Notes under the pieces: model-generated
Database searches by the model: none
What the model was told of the DNA's origin: nothing
Seen by the model: the letters and a program-made list of their open reading frames with translations, nothing else
Source of the DNA: Plantactinospora sp. BC1
GTDB lineage: Bacteria; Actinomycetota; Actinomycetes; Mycobacteriales; Micromonosporaceae
Length of the DNA: 64,000 nt
NCBI RefSeq assembly: GCF_003030345.1
Contig: NZ_CP028158.1
Span: 6,820,001 to 6,884,000, forward strand
Direction: 5' to 3'
Made by a program: the position numbers and the translations under genes
Shown here: positions 58,462 to 64,000 of the stretch, piece by piece
Position numbering within the stretch: the first letter of the stretch is position 1
Layout: every line of letters begins with the position of its first letter

Positions 58462-59466
58462 ATGATCACGTTAACCGAACTCACCAAGCGCTTCGGCGCG
58501 ACCACGGCGGTCGACCGGCTCTCCCTGTCGATCACGCCGGGCCGGGTCACCGGATTCCTCGGGCCGAACGGCGCCGGCAAGTCCACCACGATCCGGATGA
58601 TCCTCGGCCTGGACCGGCCGGACGCGGGCAGCGCGCTGGTCGGCGGCCGGCCGTACCGCAGCTTCCGGCACCCGCTGCGGGAGGTCGGCGCACTGCTCGA
58701 CGCCCGGGCGGTGCATCCCGGCCGGACCGCCCGGGCCCACCTGACCGCGATGGCCCGCAGCAACGGCATTCCGGTACGCCGGGTCGACGAGGTCCTCGGC
58801 ACCGTGGGACTGACCGAGGTGGCCGGCAAGCGGGCCGGCACCCTCTCGCTCGGCATGGGCCAGCGGCTGGGCATCGCCGGTGCGCTGCTCGGCGACCCGG
58901 GCGTGTTGATCTTCGACGAGCCGGTGAACGGGCTGGACCCGGACGGGGTGCGCTGGATCCGCGAACTCATGCGGTCACTGGCCGGGCAGGGGCGTACGGT
59001 CTTCGTCTCCAGCCACCTGATGAGCGAGGTCCAGCTCACCGCCGACCAGCTCGTGGTGATCGGCCGGGGCAGACTGCTCGCCGACGCGCCCATCGCCGAG
59101 GTGATCGCGGGCAGTTCGCTGACCGCCGTCCGGGTGGTCAGCCCCGAACCGGCCGGGCTGGCCCGGCTCCGGGCCGGGCTGCTCGACCGGCGGGCCACCG
59201 TCGAACGGGTCGGCGACGACGAACTGCTGGTCACCGGCAGCAGCGTCGCCCAGGTCGGTGACCTGGCACACGACCTCGGGGTACGGCTGCACGGGCTGAG
59301 CGCCCGGGAGGCCTCCCTCGAACAGGCGTACCTCGAACTCACCGGCGGTGAGCTGGAGTTCGCCGCCCCGTCGCCGGTCACCGCCGACGACGCCCGGACC
59401 ACAACCCCCGGCTCACCCGGCCCCGGGCTCCGGTCCGGGACCTCCGATCGGAAAGAGACGCGATGA
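58462..59466 (+). CDS. ABC exporter ATP-binding protein
   Basis: The product has 334 residues from an ATG behind 'ggaagga'. Walker A 'GFLGPNGAGKSTTIRM', signature 'LSLGMGQRLGIAGALLGDP' and Walker B 'VLIFDEPVNGLDPDGVRWI' are all present, followed by a DUF4162-like C-terminal part. It belongs to the group that powers drug or peptide export and is coupled to the permease gene by an ATGA overlap. The two-component system at 60391-62840 likely controls the pair. Confidence 0.92.
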   Translation: MITLTELTKRFGATTAVDRLSLSITPGRVTGFLGPNGAGKSTTIRMILGLDRPDAGSALVGGRPYRSFRHPLREVGALLDARAVHPGRTARAHLTAMARSNGIPVRRVDEVLGTVGLTEVAGKRAGTLSLGMGQRLGIAGALLGDPGVLIFDEPVNGLDPDGVRWIRELMRSLAGQGRTVFVSSHLMSEVQLTADQLVVIGRGRLLADAPIAEVIAGSSLTAVRVVSPEPAGLARLRAGLLDRRATVERVGDDELLVTGSSVAQVGDLAHDLGVRLHGLSAREASLEQAYLELTGGELEFAAPSPVTADDARTTTPGSPGPGLRSGTSDRKETR

Positions 59467-60344
59467 GCGGCACCCTCCCCCGCACGGACGGCACCCTCCC
59501 CCGCCCGGACGGCCCGCTCCACCGCCCGGACGACGGCCTCCCCCGCACCGCCCGCCGGGATGCCGGGCGGGCGCCCTCCGGCGGTGGACTCCGGGGCGCG
59601 GTCGCCAGCGAGTGGACGAAACTCTGGTCGGTGCGCTCGGTCTGGTGGTGCCTGCTCTCCGGCGTGCTGCTGATGGCCGCCACCGCCGGGCAACTCGCCA
59701 TCTACGTCGCCAACGGCAACACCGACGACGACCCGGCCAACGACCGGGGCGTACTGCCGGTCGGGCGGATCGCGATCGACGCCGTCGAGCTGACCCAGTT
59801 CGCGGTGATCGCCCTCGCCCTGCTCGTCATCACCAGCGAGTACGCCAACGGCACGATCCGGACCACCCTCCAGTGGATCCCGTCCCGGGCCCGGCTGCTG
59901 CTGGCCAAGACCGCCGTGGTCGCCGGGGTCACCTTCGGCACCGGCGTCCTGCTCGGCGGGATCGGTGCCGCCGTCGCCGCCCCGGTACTCGGCGAGTGGG
60001 GCCGGTTCGCGCCGGGCGAGACCGTCGGGGACGTACTCGGGCTGGCCGGGTACCTGGCGCTGATCGCCGTCTTCACCCTCGGCCTCGGCGCCGCGCTGCG
60101 CAGCGCGGTCGGCACCCTGGTCACGGTCTTCCTGCTGCTCGCGATCGTGCCGACCACGCTGCGGCTGCCCGACCTCGGGCCGCTCAACGCGATCGCCGAC
60201 GCGTTGCCCGGCAGCGCCGGCCTGCACTTCCTGCGCGGCGAGTCCGAGAGCTATCCGGCGGCGGTCGGCCTGGTGATCGTCCTCGGCTGGGCGGTCGCGG
60301 CCCTGCTGGCCGGGCTCGCCGTACTGCGCCGCCGGGACGCCTGA
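59463..60344 (+). CDS. ABC exporter permease
   Basis: The product has 293 residues. A 50-residue tail with an Arg-Pro-Asp-Gly/Thr-Leu-Pro repeat precedes six membrane helices ('TKLWSVRSVWWCLLSGVLLM', 'LLVITSEYANGTIRTTLQWI' - the typical ABC-2 motif). Partner of the ATPase at 58462-59466. Confidence 0.9.
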   Translation: MSGTLPRTDGTLPRPDGPLHRPDDGLPRTARRDAGRAPSGGGLRGAVASEWTKLWSVRSVWWCLLSGVLLMAATAGQLAIYVANGNTDDDPANDRGVLPVGRIAIDAVELTQFAVIALALLVITSEYANGTIRTTLQWIPSRARLLLAKTAVVAGVTFGTGVLLGGIGAAVAAPVLGEWGRFAPGETVGDVLGLAGYLALIAVFTLGLGAALRSAVGTLVTVFLLLAIVPTTLRLPDLGPLNAIADALPGSAGLHFLRGESESYPAAVGLVIVLGWAVAALLAGLAVLRRRDA

Positions 60345-60348
60345 ACCC

Positions 60349-60383
60349 GGTGGGACCCTCCGCCGCCCGGGGAGGGTCCCACC
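60349..60383. terminator. Bidirectional terminator
   Basis: A perfect 13-bp stem (ggtgggaccctcc / ggagggtcccacc) with a 9-nt loop lies between the convergent permease and response-regulator genes. Confidence 0.9.
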
Positions 60384-60390
60384 GTACGGC

Positions 60391-61038
60391 TCAGGCCGTC
60401 AGGCCCGCCTCGTACGCGATGATCGCCGCCTGCACCCGGTTGCGTACCCCGAGCCGGGTGAAGATGCTGCTCAGATAGCTCTTCACCGTCCCCTCGACCA
60501 GGAAGAGCCGCCGCCCGATCTCGGCGTTTGAGAGCCCGGCGCCGACCAGCGCCAGCACCTCACGCTCCCGCTCGGTGAGCCCCTCGATCCGTTCCCGGGC
60601 CGCCGGTGCCCGGGCCAGCAGCCCGCCGCCGAGTTCGATCACCCGCCGCGCCACCTCCGGCGACAGGTACGCCGCACCGTCCGCCACCGCCCGTACCCCG
60701 GCGATCAGCTCCCGAGGGTCGCCGGACTTGAGCAGGAACCCGCTCATCCCCTCGCCGAGCGCCCGGGCGATGTAGTCGTCCTCGCCGAACGTCGTCAGCA
60801 TGACCACCGCGGTCTCCGGTACCAGCCGGCGGATCTCCGCTCCGGCGGCGAGCCCGTCGAGCCGGGGCATCCGGATGTCCAGCAGCGCCACCCGGGGCCG
60901 GTGGGCCCGGACGAGTTCCACCGCGTCGCGTCCGTCGACGGCCTCGGCGACCACCTCGATCTCCGGGTCGGCGGCGAGGATGGCCCGGACACCGGCCCTG
61001 ATCATCGCCTCGTCGTCGGCCAGCAGGACGGGGATCAC
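60391..61038 (-). CDS. NarL/LuxR-type response regulator
   Basis: The product has 215 residues. The receiver domain has Asp8-Asp9, phosphoacceptor Asp54 ('VALLDIRMPRLDG'), Thr82 and Lys104. The C-terminal LuxR helix-turn-helix reads 'LTEREREVLALVGAGLSNAE'. Typical for the LiaR/DesR-like pairs that drive ABC exporter genes. It follows the kinase gene by 71 bp. Confidence 0.93.
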   Translation of the reverse strand: MIPVLLADDEAMIRAGVRAILAADPEIEVVAEAVDGRDAVELVRAHRPRVALLDIRMPRLDGLAAGAEIRRLVPETAVVMLTTFGEDDYIARALGEGMSGFLLKSGDPRELIAGVRAVADGAAYLSPEVARRVIELGGGLLARAPAARERIEGLTEREREVLALVGAGLSNAEIGRRLFLVEGTVKSYLSSIFTRLGVRNRVQAAIIAYEAGLTA

Positions 61039-61109
61039 TCGTACTCCTCAACTCGGTGCCGGGCCGGCACGGCGGTTGGCACGGTGCCGGCGGGACGGGC
61101 GGGGGCGGG

Positions 61110-62840
61110 TCAACCGCCGAGGCGGTCCTTGACCACCAGGCGCCCGTGCAGGAAGCAGACCCGGTAGACCACCTGGCCGAACGGGAACGCCCCGTCGGAG
61201 TAGAACTCGCAGCTGGCGCCGCTCGGCACCGGCCGGTCGACGGCACCGGCCGGCGCGACGACCTGCCGGTCCGGCAGCAGCTCGCGCAGCTCGGCCCGGT
61301 CCTGACCCATCCGGAGCTGCTCGTAGCGGTCGGAGTCCAGCACCGCGCCGAAGGTGGCGATCGGATAGTAGGCGAGCACCAGCAGGGCGCCGATCGCGAC
61401 CGGCACGGTCACCGCGGCCAGCAGGCTGCGCCGGACCCGCCGCCGGGCCGACCGCAGCCGGTGCGCGGTGGCGACCGCGGCCGGCCCGCCGAGCGGTACG
61501 CCGACATCCGTCGCCGGCAACCGACCCGGGTACCCCGGCTCGGGCGGTCCCGCCGGGTGCCCCGCCTCCGCCGGTCCGGCCTCTCCGGCCGCTCCGGCCT
61601 CCGCCGGGGGTACGGCCGGCAGCTCGGCGTACACCTCGAAGCCGCCGCCGGCCGGGCCGGCCCGCAGGGTGCCGCCGGCCAGGCGTACCCGCTCGCGGAG
61701 CCCGACCAGGCCGCTCCCGGCACCCCCGGTCCCGGGCAGCGGCCCCGCCGGTGGCCGGTCGTTGCCGACCCGCACCGAGGTCCGGTCGACACCCCGGCAC
61801 ACCGCCACGGTCACGGCGGCCCCGGGCGCGTGCCGGGTCGCGTTGGTCAGCGCCTCCTGCACCACCGAGCAGAGCGCCCGCTCCACCATCGGCGGCCCCG
61901 CGGCACCCGGCCCGGCCGCCGGAGACTCCCCCTCGACCACCAGGCGTACCGCCATCCCGGCGGCCCGGGCCCGGGCCACGATGTCGTCGACCCGCTCCCC
62001 CGGCGGCCGGGTCGGCGCCGGCTCGGCGTCGTCCCGGAGCACCCCGATGACCTGCCGGAGCCGGTCGGTGGCGAGCGCCACGCTGGCCCGCAGCTCACCG
62101 GCGGCCCGCCGGTGCCGCTCGTCCAGGTCCGCCGCCACCTCCAGGGCGCCCGCCCGCAGCGCGATCAGGCTCAGGTCGTGGCCGAGCGAGTCGTGCATGT
62201 CCTGGGCGATCCGGGCCCGCTCCCGCATCCGGACCCGTTCGGCGGCACCGCGCTGTTCCCGCTCCAGCAGGTCGGCCTGCTCCCAGCCGGCCAGCACCAA
62301 GGCCCGGTGCTGCCGGTGGTAGCGGCCCACCAGCCACGGGAAGACGCCGCCGACCAGCAGCGTGCTGGCGAGCAGGAACCAGACCTCGGCCTCGGTGCCG
62401 AGCAGTCCGAGGTTGATAATCGTGCCGCCGAGCCCGATCCCGGCGAAGACGAGCGCGGCCGGGCCGGAGCTGCGCTCGCGCAGCCCGACCAGATAGCTCA
62501 ACACCGGAATCCCGAACATGAAGTTGCCGTCCCAGGCGGTCGGCAGCACCACCAGCAGGAGGCCGAGCAGCGGCGCCCACCGGCTGGCCAGCACGGCGAG
62601 CCCGGTCAGCAGCAGCGAACCGGCCAGCCGGTCGAGAAACCAGGAGGAGTTCGGCGGGGTGAGCAGCGCGATCGCGATCGGTGCCGAGATCACGACCCAG
62701 AGCGCCAGGTCGAGGAGGCGGTCGCGGCGGCCCGGCGCCACCGCACCGGCGGCGCGCGGCGCGGCGACCGGCGCGGCCCGCCAGCCGGCCGGCGGCAGCA
62801 GGCCGCGCCACCACCGTACGTCGCGGAGCCGGGCCATCAC
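61110..62840 (-). CDS. Histidine kinase with an extra C-terminal membrane-anchored domain
   Basis: The product has 576 residues from the GTG at 62840 or ATG at 62837. Several membrane helices (about 30-170) precede the HisKA_3 domain ('ARIAQDMHDSLGHDLSLIAL', phospho-His) and an HATPase domain ending near 400 ('GSGLVGLRERVRLAGGTLRA'). Unusually, it goes on: a Pro/Gly linker, another membrane helix at about 470-490 ('LLAAVTVPVAIGALLVLAYY') and a C-terminal domain of about 75 residues with two Cys ('YEQLRMGQDRAELRELLPDR'), which looks like a SmpA/BamE-type fold. The last domain would sit outside the membrane. Confidence 0.88.
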   Translation of the reverse strand: MMARLRDVRWWRGLLPPAGWRAAPVAAPRAAGAVAPGRRDRLLDLALWVVISAPIAIALLTPPNSSWFLDRLAGSLLLTGLAVLASRWAPLLGLLLVVLPTAWDGNFMFGIPVLSYLVGLRERSSGPAALVFAGIGLGGTIINLGLLGTEAEVWFLLASTLLVGGVFPWLVGRYHRQHRALVLAGWEQADLLEREQRGAAERVRMRERARIAQDMHDSLGHDLSLIALRAGALEVAADLDERHRRAAGELRASVALATDRLRQVIGVLRDDAEPAPTRPPGERVDDIVARARAAGMAVRLVVEGESPAAGPGAAGPPMVERALCSVVQEALTNATRHAPGAAVTVAVCRGVDRTSVRVGNDRPPAGPLPGTGGAGSGLVGLRERVRLAGGTLRAGPAGGGFEVYAELPAVPPAEAGAAGEAGPAEAGHPAGPPEPGYPGRLPATDVGVPLGGPAAVATAHRLRSARRRVRRSLLAAVTVPVAIGALLVLAYYPIATFGAVLDSDRYEQLRMGQDRAELRELLPDRQVVAPAGAVDRPVPSGASCEFYSDGAFPFGQVVYRVCFLHGRLVVKDRLGG

Positions 62841-62935
62841 CCGGCCAGGCTACAAGCCGCGCCACCGGCCGGTTACTGCCGAAAGTCAGGAACCGGACCG
62901 GCCCCGCTCGGACTCCCCGCGTCGGCGGCGCCCGG

Positions 62936-63667
62936 TCAACTGACCTCTTCGGCCCAGGCCCGCCAGTCGTCGAGTACGCCGTAGAGGGCCGGGGTGAGCC
63001 AGCCGGGTGCGGAACGGCGGAACACGCCCGGTTCGAGGGTGCCGGCCCCGTCCGGCAGCGCGCCCACCATGTTGGGGACCAGTTCACGCAGGTTGGCCCA
63101 GTGCACCAGCTCCGGCTCGGCCGGCCAGGCGCCGAGCACCACACCGCAGGGCACCGCGCGCCGGTCCAGCGCCTCCAGGGTGAGCGCGGTGTGGTTCAGC
63201 GTGCCGAGCCCGGCCCGGGTGACCACCACCGCCGGGGCGCCGATCGACACCGCGAGGTCGGCCAGCGTCCACGCCTCGCCGGACGGGCGCAACCCCATCG
63301 GGACCAGCAGCCCGCCCGCCCCCTCGACAAGGACGATGTCGTGCTTCTCCGCGTCGGCCCTGATCTCGTCGGCGACCGCGTACAGCTCCAGCGGCTCCGC
63401 CTGGGCGACCCGGGCCGCCGCGAGCGGCGCCAGCGGATCGGGATAGCTGACCAGGGTGCGCGCGGTCATCGGCGCCGCCAGCCGGTTCACCGTGTCGACG
63501 TCGGATTCCGCCCCGGTCGCCGTACCCGTCTGGCCGGGCTTGATCACCGCGACCCGCAGGCCGGCGGCCTGGGCCGAGGCGGTGATCGCCGCGGTGACCA
63601 CCGTCTTGCCCACGTCGGTGTCGGTGCCGGTCACCAGGATCGGCCCCCGCCACGCCACGCCGCTCAC
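62936..63667 (-). CDS. bioD: Dethiobiotin synthase
   Basis: The product has 243 residues from the GTG at 63667 (ribosome site gggag); a GTG at 63697 would give 253 and overlap bioF. The P-loop 'GTDTDVGKTVVTAA' and 'VIKPGQTG', 'VEGAGGLLVPMG' and 'LGTLNHTALTLEAL' are the BioD signature. It closes the ureido ring of dethiobiotin from DAPA, CO2 and ATP in biotin synthesis. Follows bioF. Confidence 0.93.
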   Translation of the reverse strand: MSGVAWRGPILVTGTDTDVGKTVVTAAITASAQAAGLRVAVIKPGQTGTATGAESDVDTVNRLAAPMTARTLVSYPDPLAPLAAARVAQAEPLELYAVADEIRADAEKHDIVLVEGAGGLLVPMGLRPSGEAWTLADLAVSIGAPAVVVTRAGLGTLNHTALTLEALDRRAVPCGVVLGAWPAEPELVHWANLRELVPNMVGALPDGAGTLEPGVFRRSAPGWLTPALYGVLDDWRAWAEEVS

Positions 63668-63686
63668 CACAGACTCCCGGTCCCGG

Positions 63687-64000
63687 TCACGGGGCACACT
63701 CCACGATCACTTCGAGGGCCCGGTCGAAGTCGGCCCGGTCGATCCCGACGTTGATGGTGAGCCGCAGCCGGGAGCGGTTGTCCGGGGTCGACGGCGGCCG
63801 GAAGCAGCCGACCGCGACGCCCCGGTCCCGGCAGTCGGCCGCCCAGGCCACCGCCGTCTCCGGGCCGGGTGCGGTCACCGAGACCACCCCGGCGGCCGGG
63901 GCGGAGACCTCCAGCCCGGCCGCACCGAGCCGGCGGGTCACCGTGGCCGCCCGGTCGGCCAGCTCGGCCCGGAGCGCGTCGCCGGACCGGGTCAGCCCGG
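63687..64000 (-). CDS. bioF: 8-amino-7-oxononanoate synthase, C-terminal part
   Basis: The gene runs off the right edge. The last 104 codons are present, ending with 'VGCFRPPSTPDNRSRLRLTI', the C-terminal hallmark of BioF-type PLP enzymes, then 'DRALEVIVECAP'. It precedes bioD on the same strand with 19 bp between the bioF stop and the chosen bioD start. Confidence 0.85.
   Translation of the reverse strand, partial: GLTRSGDALRAELADRAATVTRRLGAAGLEVSAPAAGVVSVTAPGPETAVAWAADCRDRGVAVGCFRPPSTPDNRSRLRLTINVGIDRADFDRALEVIVECAP

Noticed and set aside
58371-60227. A 618-codon minus-strand frame opposite the ABC exporter genes
   Set aside because: The plus-strand genes have all ABC motifs; this frame has none and no ribosome site.

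Overview
The window reads as chromosomal DNA of a high-GC actinomycete, most likely Micromonosporaceae. This is inferred from about 70% GC, GTG and TTG starts with strong ribosome binding sites, a Gly-Cys-Val tRNA cluster, a mycothiol-dependent-type enzyme family (TIGR03086), SigE-family sigma factors and an IniB-type protein. Genus and species cannot be settled by reading alone.

Layout. (1) 1-5000: the start of a divergent secreted protein that looks like an RHS-type cell-surface protein, and a 1,465-residue secreted DNRLRE / LamG / VCBS-repeat protein. (2) 5000-22230: an accessory island. It holds an internally deleted IS1182-family element with intact terminal inverted repeats, a four-gene operon whose products all carry a short Asn/Gly amyloid-like motif, an excisionase-integrase pair, decayed gene fragments (FGE-like, zinc-ribbon, DUF4240, HEPN), an ECF sigma factor with a cognate membrane protein, an XRE-ImmA metallopeptidase, and a compact three-gene locus that I read as an E2-only (type II-short) CBASS anti-phage system: CD-NTase, E2-like conjugase and single-pass membrane protein. 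(3) 22279-22659: a tRNA-Gly/Cys/Val operon with promoter and terminator, which may mark the island edge. (4) 22839-28203: a TAXI-TRAP transporter, a TetR regulator and a DinB-like protein.

(5) 28243-49169: a complete pathway for L-rhamnose and, by inference, rhamnogalacturonan (pectin backbone): two ABC permeases, a PmoA-like protein, a LacI regulator, mutarotase, isomerase, a fused aldolase-dehydrogenase, rhamnulokinase, a PL4-type rhamnogalacturonan lyase, a GH29 alpha-fucosidase-like enzyme and the sugar-binding lipoprotein. Six copies of one 14-bp LacI-type operator (close to TTGAAWCGTTTCAT) lie upstream of these units and tie them into one regulon, even though an acyltransferase, a VOC/DinB/WYL group and an IniB-like protein sit between the two halves.

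(6) 49441-64000: ordinary chromosomal genes. These are an M36 metalloprotease, a membrane-anchored surface protein, a methyltransferase-P450 pair, a DeoR regulator with an MFS transporter, an atypical signal peptidase II, an ABC exporter, a two-component system whose kinase has an unusual C-terminal domain, and bioD with the end of bioF.

The strongest candidates for undescribed biology are the amyloid-motif operon (6264-9562) and the unknown membrane protein of the CBASS locus (19297-19902). A smaller oddity is the chain of 20-bp repeats that builds two 7-codon minicistrons between the aldolase and rhamnulokinase genes.
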